Positions 19,490 to 29,000 of a DNA stretch of 64,000 nucleotides are shown one piece after another (position 1 is the stretch's first letter; the number at the start of each line of letters is the position of its first letter). A model generated the notes under the pieces. The model saw nothing but the letters and a program-made list of their open reading frames with translations. It ran no database searches and was not told where the DNA came from. The translations under genes and the position numbers were made by a program. The DNA is from Lentzea aerocolonigenes (GTDB lineage Bacteria; Actinomycetota; Actinomycetes; Mycobacteriales; Pseudonocardiaceae): NCBI RefSeq assembly GCF_000974445.1, contig NZ_BBOJ01000014.1, positions 186,001-250,000 on the forward strand, given 5' to 3'.

Positions 19490-19965
19490 GTGCTGCTGAC
19501 CTGGAAACGGTCGCCAAGCAGCTCGGCCGCACGCCGCGCGGGACACGTGCGATCGCCTCGCGGTGCCCCAGCGGGCACCCGAACGTCGTGCAGACGGCCC
19601 CGCGGCTGCCCGACGGGACGCCGTTCCCGACGCTGTACTACCTGACCTGCCCGAAGCTGAACTCCCTGGTCAGCACGCTGGAGAGCGGCGGGCTGATGAA
19701 GGAGCAGCAGGAACGCCTGGCGACGGACGATGAGCTCGCCGCCGCGTACCAGCGCGCGCACGAGTCGTACCTCGCGGAGCGTGACGCCATCGAGTCTCTC
19801 GGCACCCAGGTCACCGCGGGCGGCATGCCGACCCGCGTCAAGTGCCTGCACGTGCACGTCGCCCACGCCCTCGCGAAGGGTCCCGGCGTGAATCCCATGG
19901 GTGACGAAGCCCTGGCAATCTTGAAGGAGCAGGAGCTCTGGCCCGCCGGAGACTGCGCGAGTTAA
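19465..19965 (+). CDS. DUF501 family protein (Rv1025-like)
   Basis: A conserved actinobacterial protein of unknown function, 166 aa, with the family motifs GTRAIASRCPSGHP, PFPTLYYLTCP and MPTRVKCLHVHVAHAL; the conserved Cys and His residues suggest a metal site, but this is not shown. The start is GTG 19465 behind CGAGGAACT, overlapping divIC by 25 bp; a TTG at 19450 is possible. In other actinobacteria this gene is followed directly by ppx/gppA; here ppx lies 14.7 kb away. Confidence 0.9.
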   Translation: MGIGDAQVSAADLETVAKQLGRTPRGTRAIASRCPSGHPNVVQTAPRLPDGTPFPTLYYLTCPKLNSLVSTLESGGLMKEQQERLATDDELAAAYQRAHESYLAERDAIESLGTQVTAGGMPTRVKCLHVHVAHALAKGPGVNPMGDEALAILKEQELWPAGDCAS

Positions 19966-19989
19966 GAGTCAACGGAACCGAACACGCGC

Positions 19990-20017
19990 TTGACTCCGTC
20001 TTGGGTACACCTAGCCT
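19990..20017 (+). promoter_or_regulatory. Putative promoter for the second transglycosylase gene
   Basis: TTGACT (19990-19995) and TAGCCT (20012-20017) are separated by 16 bp, a fair match to actinobacterial housekeeping promoters. Transcription would begin about 85 bp before the GTG at 20111, which has GAGAGGTGAG as a good ribosome-binding site. Confidence 0.45.
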
Positions 20018-20110
20018 CAGTAGTGGGGCAGGGTGGGACAGGTCACCGATGGGGGCGTCTGCCGTAACGTTGGACGGCGCGCCGCGATGACGCACGAGAG
20101 GTGAGTATTC

Positions 20111-21424
20111 GTGGCAATGGCCAAACTGCGCGGACCCGCGGCGCTGACCCCCAGGCAAAAGGGGTTCGCCGTTGCTGCGCTGGCTGCGATGCTCGCCCCC
20201 GCGTTGATCGTCGGCACGAAGCTCGTCGACTGGGTCAACCTCTCGAAGCACAACGACATCGCTGTCGCTCTCGGTCCCGCCGACGTGTACGGAGCGTTGC
20301 GCCGCGACCCCTCCGAGCTGGGCGCGTCCGGCCGCCTGCCGATGTCCGAGGAGCTGAGCGCCGCACTGCTCGCCGACCTCCAGGACGGCGACATCGACGA
20401 CCTCAACAACGACCCCGGCCTGGTCGACAACTTCCCGGGCACCTACGACATCCCCGGCGTCGTCTTCGAGGCCTACCTCCGCGCCGAGGACAAGATGGCG
20501 CAGCTCGTCCCCGGCTGCAAACTCGACTGGGCCCTGCTCGCCGGCATCGGCAAGGTCGAGTCGAACCACGCCAACAACGGCCGCGTGAACGCCGTCGGCG
20601 ACGCCACCCCGAAGATCCTCGGCCCGGTCCTCAACGGCGCCCCCGGCATGGCCGCCATCCGCGACACCGACGGCGGCCGCCTCGACGGCGACACGGCCTG
20701 GGACCGCGCGGTCGGCCCGATGCAGTTCATCCCCGGCACGTGGGCGAGCTTCGGCGGCGACGGCAACGAGGACGGCACCACCAACCCGAACAACGTCTAC
20801 GACGCGGCCCTCGGCGCCGGCCGCTACCTGTGCGCGGGCGGCGGCGACCTGACCAAGCAGAAGGACCGCGCCGATGCGGTCTTCCGCTACAACAACTCGA
20901 ACTCGTACGTCGAGACGGTCCTCAAGTGGGCCAAGCAGTACAGCGAGAACGTCAACGCACTGCCCGGCCTGCCCGCCACGGGCAACAACCAGCAGAACCC
21001 GGCACCGAACAACCCGACGCCGAACCCGGACCCCGGCACGACGAACCCGCCGACGACCTCGATCACGCCGTCGATCCCCCCGAAGCCGACCTGCCCGACC
21101 CCGACCTCGTCTTCGAGCGCGACGTCCAGCTCGTCCACGTCGTCGTCCACGCCTTCGTCGACCACGTCGTCGTCGTCGTGCCCGCCGTCGTCCTCGTCTT
21201 CTTCGACGCCGTCGTCGGCTTCGTCCAGCTCGTCGTCCTCCTCTTCGTCGGCGTCGTCTTCGAGCCCGCCCGCGCAGTCGTCGTCGGACCCGCCCGCCCA
21301 GTCCTCCTCCGGGACCACCCAGGCGACGACGAACAACACCACCACCGGTGGCACGAGCAGCACCGCCGGCAGCAGCTCGGTGCAGTCGGCGTCGACGAGC
21401 TTGGTCACGAGCACGCCCAGCTAG
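20111..21424 (+). CDS. Lytic murein transglycosylase with Ser/Pro/Thr-rich C-terminal tail
   Basis: 437 aa. A basic N-terminus and hydrophobic segment (about 17-38) anchor or export the protein. The SLT/MltB-like domain (about 115-290) has the catalytic E150 in AGIGKVESNHA and the motif DGGRLDGDTAWDRAVGPMQ, nearly identical to that of the 5893-6720 paralogue. From about residue 295 the chain is low-complexity (N/P, then Ser-rich, then T/S), about 140 residues, likely a wall-spanning or glycosylated stalk. GTG 20111 has the best ribosome-binding site. It heads the stretch inserted between the DUF501 gene and ppx. Confidence 0.9.
   Translation: MAMAKLRGPAALTPRQKGFAVAALAAMLAPALIVGTKLVDWVNLSKHNDIAVALGPADVYGALRRDPSELGASGRLPMSEELSAALLADLQDGDIDDLNNDPGLVDNFPGTYDIPGVVFEAYLRAEDKMAQLVPGCKLDWALLAGIGKVESNHANNGRVNAVGDATPKILGPVLNGAPGMAAIRDTDGGRLDGDTAWDRAVGPMQFIPGTWASFGGDGNEDGTTNPNNVYDAALGAGRYLCAGGGDLTKQKDRADAVFRYNNSNSYVETVLKWAKQYSENVNALPGLPATGNNQQNPAPNNPTPNPDPGTTNPPTTSITPSIPPKPTCPTPTSSSSATSSSSTSSSTPSSTTSSSSCPPSSSSSSTPSSASSSSSSSSSSASSSSPPAQSSSDPPAQSSSGTTQATTNNTTTGGTSSTAGSSSVQSASTSLVTSTPS
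21095..21310 (+). repeat. Low-complexity TCG/TCC-rich coding repeat
   Basis: Dense runs of Ser codons (TCG, TCC, AGC) and a few Pro/Thr codons encode the tail of the transglycosylase. The imperfect trinucleotide periodicity makes the tract prone to slippage and length variation between strains. Confidence 0.8.
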
Positions 21425-21526
21425 TCCGGCGTGTCGCGTTGGAACGATTCCAAGTCGTACTTCGTTCGGGGCGATTCGGGCAGAAACGTTGGAGCGCAGG
21501 GGATCTCGTCTCATAGCTTCGTTTCC

Positions 21527-22357
21527 ATGCCGAAGCGCAACTCAAGCGTGGTGGGCCGGGAGTTCGGCACCGGGGTCCGCGACGCGATCGAGCAAAGCGG
21601 CCTCACGCAACGAAAGCTGGCCGAACTGCTCGACTGGCAGGAGGCCAAGGTCTCCGATCTGGTGCAGGGCAAGGGCGGCGTCAGCGAGGTCGACCTCATC
21701 CGGCTGCTGTCCTACTGCCGTGCTCCCGCCGCCGATGTCGAACACCTGCTCGCGTTGTTCAGGGAGTCACGCGAAAAAGGCTGGCTGCTGTTCCCCGAGG
21801 ACGGCGTCCCAGAGCGGCTGCGCAGCCTGATCGAACAGGAGCGCATTGCCAGCAAGATCATCGCGTGGTCGATGAACCTCGTCCCCGGTTTGCTTCAGAT
21901 CGCTGCTTACATGCGCGCGGTGGCGGAGAAGTCGACGCGGCTCAAGCCTGCGGACATCGATGCGTTCATCAGGGCGAAGCTCGAACGGCAGACGATTCTG
22001 AGGCCTGGTCGCGAGTTCGTGTTTTTCGTGCACGAGCAAGCACTTCGGCTACCTGTCGGTGGCCCGGACGTGATGCGGTCGCAGCTGATCCAGATACACA
22101 CGATGTTGGTGCGCCAGTACATCAGCCTCCGGGTCGTCCCAACCGCGATCGGCGCGCACGCCGGGTTGGCCAGTTCCTTCGTCCAATTGAGGTACGAGAA
22201 GTTCGAGCCGGTCGTCTACATCGAGAACCACAACACCGGCCTCTTCCTGGAGGACAAGGGGTCCCTCGACACGTACGGCGAGGCTTTGAAAGGGCTGGAT
22301 CGTGACGCCTTGGACGCGGTTCAATCGAGGGGGCTGATCACCAGCATGCTGTCCTGA
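21527..22357 (+). CDS. XRE-family HTH regulator with DUF5753 domain
   Basis: 276 aa from ATG 21527. The N-terminal helix-turn-helix (about 15-75, LTQRKLAELLDWQEAKVSDLVQG) is followed by a DUF5753 sensor-like domain (about 95-270, LVPGLLQIAAYMRAV and the typical VVYIENHNTGLFLEDKG). In actinomycetes such regulators are paired with small DUF397 proteins and affect development or antibiotic production (for example BldB/WhiJ-type modules). The paired DUF397 gene follows 13 bp downstream. Confidence 0.93.
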   Translation: MPKRNSSVVGREFGTGVRDAIEQSGLTQRKLAELLDWQEAKVSDLVQGKGGVSEVDLIRLLSYCRAPAADVEHLLALFRESREKGWLLFPEDGVPERLRSLIEQERIASKIIAWSMNLVPGLLQIAAYMRAVAEKSTRLKPADIDAFIRAKLERQTILRPGREFVFFVHEQALRLPVGGPDVMRSQLIQIHTMLVRQYISLRVVPTAIGAHAGLASSFVQLRYEKFEPVVYIENHNTGLFLEDKGSLDTYGEALKGLDRDALDAVQSRGLITSMLS

Positions 22358-22370
22358 GGAGGCGTTCCGC

Positions 22371-22526
22371 ATGTCGAACTGGCGCAAGAGCAGCTACAGC
22401 GCTGACGGAAGTGACTGCGTCGAGGTCGGCCACGGCATCGGCATCCGCGACAGCAAGGCGCCCGCCGCACATGTGCAGGTCTCCCGTGATGCATGGGACG
22501 CCTTCCTGATCATCGTGAAGATGTGA
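22371..22526 (+). CDS. DUF397 small protein
   Basis: A 51-codon gene beginning MSNWRKSSYSADGSDCVEV, with the typical WRKSS, CVEV and IRDSK motifs of DUF397 and ending in IIVKM. AGGAGG at 22357-22362 is a near-consensus ribosome-binding site. DUF397 proteins are thought to act with XRE/DUF5753 regulators, possibly by binding them in a way that resembles toxin-antitoxin modules; the direct role is unknown. It is co-transcribed with the regulator. Confidence 0.92.
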   Translation: MSNWRKSSYSADGSDCVEVGHGIGIRDSKAPAAHVQVSRDAWDAFLIIVKM

Positions 22527-22630
22527 ACAGAAGGCTCGTCGCCCGGCAAAGTTGATCTCGTTCGGCGTATTCCCTTTCCACATGGCTTCCTCCATGCTGC
22601 TCCAGCAAGGGTCGGGGGACCTGAGAGTGG

Positions 22631-22648
22631 CTGCCGGCAGTCCGGCAG
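22631..22648 (+). promoter_or_regulatory. Hairpin immediately before the LamG-gene ribosome-binding site
   Basis: CTGCCGG (22631-22637), loop CAGT, CCGGCAG (22642-22648), directly followed by the GTGGGGGGAT ribosome-binding region and ATG 22660. It could influence translation of the LamG/Rhs operon or end transcription from the XRE/DUF397 pair. Confidence 0.4.
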
Positions 22649-22659
22649 TGGGGGGATAG

Positions 22660-25600
22660 ATGCGAATCGCCAGAGGGCGGAGCTCTGCTCTGCCCGCGTT
22701 CACTGCTGCCATCGTGTTCACGGGCACGCTCATCGGCTCCGTCGCCACCGCGAGCGCCGCTGTACCGGACGAGGTCGCCGACCCGACCAGCGCCGAGAAG
22801 CTGGCGAAGCAGAGCGGCAAGTCGATCGTCATCGGATCGAAGACGACCGAGGAATCGCAGGTCAAGGCCAACCCGGACGGCTCCCGGACGCTGATCACCC
22901 ACACGCACCCAGTGCGCGTCAAGCAGAACGGCGCCTGGGCTGCGGTCGATCTGAATCTCGTCCCGCAGGCTGATGGCTCGCTGGCCCCGAAGGCGGCACC
23001 GGTGGCGATGTCGTTCACCGCGGGTGGTGTCGGATCCGCAGCGAAGCCGGTGGCACGGCTGATCAAGGGCGATGCCGAGGTCGGCTTCGGCTGGGACGCC
23101 GACCTCCCGCCGGCGCAGATCTCCGGGCAGACCGCGACCTATCGGGAAGTGCTGCCCGGCGTGGACCTTGAAGTGCAGGCAACGCTGACGGGCTTCTCCC
23201 AGAACCTCGTGGTCAAGACGGCCGAAGCGGCGAAGAGCTCGAGGCTCCAGAAGATCACCTTCAAGTCGCACACCAAGAACACCAAGATCACCGGGCCTTC
23301 GGGGGTTGCCGCAAGGTCTTCCACCAGTGCCACCACCCCGACCAACGGTCTCGTGGTGACCGGACCTGACGGTAGCCAGGTCTTCAGCGGTGATGCCTCC
23401 CGGATGTGGGACTCCTCCGCGTCAGCCCGTCAGGGCGTCATGGGGGTAGAGGTCGGCCGGGACACCATCTCGGTCACTCCTGACCAGAGTTTCCTCTCCG
23501 ACCCGAACACGACGTACCCGGTGCGGCTCGACCCCGACTACTACTGCACCTCGTGCAGCAAGGCGCACCACGCGGTCGTGCAGTCGCCGTGGCCCAAAGC
23601 GCCCAACTACGACGTGACGTCCGGGGATCTGGGCGACCTGAAGGCGGGATACCTCAACGCCGGGTCGTTGGGTGCGAGTACGGCAGGCGTGTCGCGGACG
23701 TACTTCGAGATGCACACGGCCGACATCGTCGGCAAGCACATCCACTCGGCCACGTTGCACGCCAAGGTGATCGCGTCGTTCTCGTGCTCGCCGACGCCGA
23801 CGGAGTTGTGGCTGACCAACGGGATCGGCCCGGACACGACGTGGAACAACCAGCCGGGGTGGATCCGGCGGCTGTCCGAGAACAACGTGAAGAACAACCC
23901 CGGGCACTGCGCGACGGACGGTGGCGCGGACTTCGACGCCACGTCGGCGGTGGCAGAAGCGGCGTCCACACCGTGGTGGATCACCGCGTTCATGTTCAAG
24001 GCCAAGGACGAGCAGTCGCTCGACGACTCGTGGCGTCGCTTCGATCTCAACCCCTACCTCGAAGTCAACTACAACTCGTACCCCAACAAGCCCGTGGACC
24101 TCGGCATCGAGGGCTGGGGCCCCAACGCCGCAGACGCGATTCCGTGCCGCATCGGCGCGAACCGTCCGTACGTGGCCACGCGGACGCCCCGGTTGCGCGC
24201 CCGGCTTTCCGATCCGGACGGCGGAAGAATGGATGCGGGTTTCCGGCTCATGGTCGGGACGCACGACAAGTACACCTGGAACGGCCAGGACATCCACACC
24301 GGCGACGTGCCGTCCGGCTCGTTCGCCGAAGTCACGGTGCCGAACGGCTGGATCTCCAACGACGGGATCCACAGCTTCCAACTGTGGTCCGGTGACTACG
24401 AGTCAAGCAGCTGGTCACAGCTGTGCGAGTTCATGGTCGACACGACCAAGCCGAACACACCAGCGGTGTCCTCATCGGACTATCCGGAAACCGGAATCAA
24501 TGGCAGCGTTGGTCGTACGGGCAGCTTCACGTTCTCGCCCAACGGCAACACCGGGCCTGACAACACGATGGACGTCGCCCGCTACGGCTGGTCGCTCAAC
24601 GTCGACACATACGAAAATCAGGTCGACGTCACCAATGCGAGCGGCGTGGTAACCGTGCCGATCACCCCGGCGTTCAGCGCGAACACGCTGTACCTCCAGG
24701 CGTACGACAAGGCAGGCAACCCGGCTGCACATCCGCGCAAGTACGTGTTCAACGTGGCGGATCCTTCAGGCCCGGTGGCAGCGTGGAACTTCAACGAGAC
24801 CAGCGGGGCGACCGCGGCTGACATCACGGGCAAGGGCCGCCCCCTGACTCTGAACGGTGCGACGTTCGGCTCCGGCTACGCGGGCAACGGCCAGATCAAC
24901 ACCACGAGCTCGTTCTCCAAGACCTCGTCAGCCGTGGTGGACACGTCCCGCGCGTTCTCGGTGTCGGCGTGGGTGAAGCTGACCAAGACGGATGGCGACT
25001 ACACGATCGCAAGCCAGGACGCTGACCACGTCAGCAGCTTCTTCCTGGAGTACGTCCGTGACGTCAACCGTTGGTCGTTCGGTGCGGGCGGATCTGTCCG
25101 AGTGGTGTCGTCCGCGCCACCCGAGGTGGGCGTGTGGACTCATCTTGTCGGTACCTATGAACCCAACACGCGCAAGTTGTCCTTGTACGTCAACGGAAAA
25201 CCCGAAGGAACAGTCGACGCGACACTGGGTACCGCGACCGGTCCGTTCGTTGTCGGTGCTGCCTTGTGGCCCAGCGGCCGAGTCCACCACCTGCCCGGCA
25301 CCATCGACCACGTGCAGGTGTGGGACCGCGTCCTGGACGCGGCCGAGGCGGCGAAACAAAACAACTTCGTAGTGCTGCGTTCTCACTACAACCTCGACGA
25401 GCGCACTGGAGCAACGACCAAGGACGAGGTGACGGGCCAGAACGCCACGGTCACGGGCGAGGGCGCCAGGTGGGCCGGCACGCCGGTCGATCCCGACGAC
25501 CCGAACCAGATCCTGACGAGCAAGGACAAGTGGCTGAACTTCGACTCCTCGCAGTCGGGTGAGGTGACGGCGCCGCGTCCGGCGAACCTGCGGACCGACC

Positions 25601-26067
25601 GGTCGTACACGGTGTCCGCCTGGGTTCGTCACGGTGGGCTCGACAGCTCCGCGCGAGCAGCGGTGGCCATGGGTGACACCACCCACTCGCCGTTCGTGCT
25701 GGGCTATCGACCGGAGACCGGCAAGTGGGGCTTCCTGCTGACACAGACCTCATCCGGTGGCGGTGTGTACGCGCTCTCTGACGGCGCCGCCCAGCCGAAC
25801 GTCTGGGTGCACCTCGCGGCGACGTTCGACGCGACGAGCGGCACGATCACGTTGTACGTCAACGGCATCAAGCAGACAACGTTCAGCCACGGATCCACTG
25901 GGCTGCAGACCTTCAACGCGTCTGGTGACGTCTGGGTGGGGCGCGCCGTCTGGGAGGGCCGCCGCTCGGACATGTGGAAGGGCGACGTCGATGACGCCCG
26001 AATCTACTCGGGCGCCATGTCCGACCAGAACGTCAGAGATCTGTTCTCGGCCACCAACCACTTCTGA
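22660..26067 (+). CDS. Large secreted protein with two LamG (concanavalin-like) domains, Rhs partner
   Basis: 1135 aa. Signal peptide of about 32 residues (ending ATASA). The N-terminal 450 residues are beta-rich (PVRVKQNGAWAAVDLNL) with a DNRLRE-like central region; no catalytic motif is recognised. Two LamG jelly-roll domains lie at about 703-890 (GPVAAWNFNETSGA) and 905-1130 (VLRSHYNLDERTGA), each with the usual SVSAWVKL or TVSAWVRH strands. Such proteins commonly precede Rhs/YD-repeat genes in actinomycetes and probably act at the cell surface, binding carbohydrate or helping deliver the toxin. The Rhs gene follows 18 bp later. Confidence 0.85.
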   Translation: MRIARGRSSALPAFTAAIVFTGTLIGSVATASAAVPDEVADPTSAEKLAKQSGKSIVIGSKTTEESQVKANPDGSRTLITHTHPVRVKQNGAWAAVDLNLVPQADGSLAPKAAPVAMSFTAGGVGSAAKPVARLIKGDAEVGFGWDADLPPAQISGQTATYREVLPGVDLEVQATLTGFSQNLVVKTAEAAKSSRLQKITFKSHTKNTKITGPSGVAARSSTSATTPTNGLVVTGPDGSQVFSGDASRMWDSSASARQGVMGVEVGRDTISVTPDQSFLSDPNTTYPVRLDPDYYCTSCSKAHHAVVQSPWPKAPNYDVTSGDLGDLKAGYLNAGSLGASTAGVSRTYFEMHTADIVGKHIHSATLHAKVIASFSCSPTPTELWLTNGIGPDTTWNNQPGWIRRLSENNVKNNPGHCATDGGADFDATSAVAEAASTPWWITAFMFKAKDEQSLDDSWRRFDLNPYLEVNYNSYPNKPVDLGIEGWGPNAADAIPCRIGANRPYVATRTPRLRARLSDPDGGRMDAGFRLMVGTHDKYTWNGQDIHTGDVPSGSFAEVTVPNGWISNDGIHSFQLWSGDYESSSWSQLCEFMVDTTKPNTPAVSSSDYPETGINGSVGRTGSFTFSPNGNTGPDNTMDVARYGWSLNVDTYENQVDVTNASGVVTVPITPAFSANTLYLQAYDKAGNPAAHPRKYVFNVADPSGPVAAWNFNETSGATAADITGKGRPLTLNGATFGSGYAGNGQINTTSSFSKTSSAVVDTSRAFSVSAWVKLTKTDGDYTIASQDADHVSSFFLEYVRDVNRWSFGAGGSVRVVSSAPPEVGVWTHLVGTYEPNTRKLSLYVNGKPEGTVDATLGTATGPFVVGAALWPSGRVHHLPGTIDHVQVWDRVLDAAEAAKQNNFVVLRSHYNLDERTGATTKDEVTGQNATVTGEGARWAGTPVDPDDPNQILTSKDKWLNFDSSQSGEVTAPRPANLRTDRSYTVSAWVRHGGLDSSARAAVAMGDTTHSPFVLGYRPETGKWGFLLTQTSSGGGVYALSDGAAQPNVWVHLAATFDATSGTITLYVNGIKQTTFSHGSTGLQTFNASGDVWVGRAVWEGRRSDMWKGDVDDARIYSGAMSDQNVRDLFSATNHF

Positions 26068-26085
26068 CCACTTGGGGATGTTGCT

Positions 26086-29000
26086 GTGAGAAGTAGAAAG
26101 CTGACGTCGGCCTGCGTCGTGCTGTCGTTGCTCCTCGCCTCCGGTCATGACGCGCTGGCGGCGGGACCCAACCAGTACAGCTGGAAACTCCCTGAGCTGC
26201 AGATGGACAAGTCGGTCGAGACGACCAGCCCGCCTGCCGTTCGGGCAAAGCCCCAGGATCAAGCGGCGAAAGCTGCGGTGACCAAGCCGGATCCCGTGTC
26301 GTGGCCTGCGGAGTCACAGACCGAAGTCGAGGTCAGCGCCGCCGCTGCCAAGGTCGGACCGGTTTCGCTGCAGAGCAAGGAGAGCACTGCTGCACGGTCG
26401 GTGAAGCCCGCGAAAGTGGGGGTGACCGTCAAGGGACAGGACGTTGCCAAGAAGCTCGGGCTCAACGGCGTCGTGCTGACCGTGGCGGATGCCGGCGGCG
26501 CTTCGAGTTCTCCGGTGCGCGTTGACGTCGACTACCGGTCGTTCGCGTCGGCGTTCGGTGGCGACTACGCCTCTCGGTTGCAGATGGTGTCTTTGCCCGC
26601 GTGTGCTTTGTCCACTCCGGACAAGGTGGAATGCCGACGAGCTACGCCGGTACCAGGGGCTCAGAACGACAGCAAAGCGGGCAAGGTGTCCGCGGACGTG
26701 ACTCCGGCTGCGTCTGCTTCGTCGACATCGGCGCAGCGGGCCGCCACGAGTCCAATGGTGCTTGCAGTCGCCGCGGCTCCGTCCAGCAGCAACGGCAGCT
26801 ACACAGCCACCTCTCTCGCTCCGGCCGGGTCGTGGAACGCAGGTGGGTCGTCCGGTGACTACACCTATGGCTATCCGGTGCGCCTCCCGCCTGCGATCGG
26901 TGGCAAGGCGCCGTCGGTCTCCCTCGGCTACTCCTCGCAGAGCCTTGACGGCCGCACGTCGTCCACGAACAACCAGGCGTCGATCGTGGGTGACGGCTGG
27001 GACGTGACGCCCGGTGGGTTCATCGAGCGGCAGTACAAGCCGTGCGGTCTCGACCTGGGCGGCAACAACGGCCAGACGAAGACCGGTGACCAGTGCTGGG
27101 CCACCGACAACGCCACGATCAGCCTGGTCGGTGTGTCCGGCCAGCTGGTCAAGGCGCAGGAGGACCAGAACGTCAGCGTCTGGCGGGCGAAGAACGACGA
27201 CGGCGCTCGCATCGAGCGCTTCAAGGGCGCGGCCAACGGTGACGACGACGGCGAGTACTGGAAGGTCACCACGACCGACGGCACCCAGTACTTCCTCGGA
27301 CAGAACCGGTTGCCGGGATGGTCGGACAACAAGCCCGAGACACAGTCGGTGTTCACCCAGCCGGTGTACGGCAACCACGACAACGAGCCGTGCAAGAAGG
27401 CCACGTTCGACGCGTCGTGGTGCAAGCAGGCGTACAGGTGGAACCTCGACTACTCGATCGACCCGCACGGCAACGTCACTACGTACTATTACCAGCAAGA
27501 GACCAATCACTACGGCCGCAACCAGGACCCTGCCAAGGGCACTCCATACGTCCGCGGTGGTCACCTGACGCGCATTGAGTACGGACTGCGCAGCGACAAC
27601 TTCTACGGTCCGGCAGGCGCGAGAGTTCTGTTCGACACAGCCGAACGCTGCCTGCCCAACGGAGCGATCACTTGCGACGCAGGGCAGCTCAACTCCTCGA
27701 CGGCCGCGTCGTGGCCGGACGTGCCGGCAGACCAGATCTGCAACGCGGGCGAGCAGTGCACCAACCGGCTCACGCCCACGTTCTTCACCCGCAAGCGACT
27801 CACCAAGATCACCGCTCAGGTGGGCAACGGCAGCGGCGGGTTCTCCGACGTCGACTCGTGGTTGCTGACGCAGGACTTCCCAGCCACCGGCGATGGCACC
27901 TCGCCGGCGATGAACCTGAAGTCGATCGTCCACACGGGCCACGTCGGGGGCACGATTCCGTTGCCTGCAACGACGTTCGATCGCAAGGCGATGGCCAACC
28001 GGGTGGACAGCGGCCGCGACAACCTCTCGCCGATCACCCGCTACCGAATCACTGGTATCAACGGCGAAGCCGGAGCACGCACCGAGATCACTTACAGCGA
28101 GCGCGATTGCGTGCCCGGTTCGCGGATGCCGTCCGCGCCGGAGTCGAACACTCTGCGCTGCTATCCGACCTGGTGGACGCCGGACGGCGCGTTGACGCCG
28201 ATCCTGGATTACTTCCACAAGTATGTCGTCACTGACATCACCGACGATGACCGCACAGGCGCGTCGTCGTTGGTCAAGACGCACTACGACTACGTCGGTG
28301 ATCCGGCGTGGCACTTCGACGAGAACGAGTTCGCCGAGGCCAACAGACGGACGTGGTCGCAATGGCGTGGCTACGGGACGGTGCGCACGGTCAAGGGCGA
28401 CCCGGCGGGCAAGCAGAGCGTTGCGGAAACCGTGTACATGCGCGGCATGGACGGCGCGACGGTGTCGACCAGCGAGGGCGAGCCGATCGCGGACGTCGAT
28501 CGCCTCCAGGGATTTGTGCGGGAGACCAGGCAGTACAACGACGGCGCGCTCGTGGCGGCGTCGGTCAACGACCCGTGGGTCAGCGAGGCGACCGCGACTG
28601 GTGCGGACGGCAAGCAGGCGAAGCTGAGCAACGTCCTGGAGGTACGGGGCCGAACACTGCTGGAGAGCGGTGAGTGGCGGCGCACGAAGGTCAAGAAGTC
28701 CTACGACTCGGTCGGCATCGTCACGCAGGTCGAGGACCACGGCGATCTCAAGGTAACGGGCGACGAGTCGTGCGCCCGGACGACGTTCGCCCGGAACGAC
28801 GCGGCGTGGATGCTCAGCTACGCCTCGCAGGTGGAGACCGTCAAGGGTCTCTGCGACGTGCAGGCATCCGCATCGACGATCTTGACGTCGGCGCGCTCGT
28901 CGTACGATGGCCAGGAGTGGGGTGTACCGCCGACCAAGGGCGACATCACCCAGGCCGTGGCGCTGGACAAGTGGGACGGTTCGGGGCAGAAGTGGGTCAC

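Noticed and set aside
19990-20110. c-di-AMP (ydaO-type) riboswitch upstream of the second transglycosylase
   Set aside because: Such riboswitches often precede actinobacterial wall hydrolases, but the leader is only about 90 nt and I cannot find the required pseudoknotted stems.
21095-21310. CRISPR-like or tandem DNA repeat
   Set aside because: The periodicity is three bases and encodes Ser/Pro codons of a protein tail; there are no spacers or palindromic repeats.
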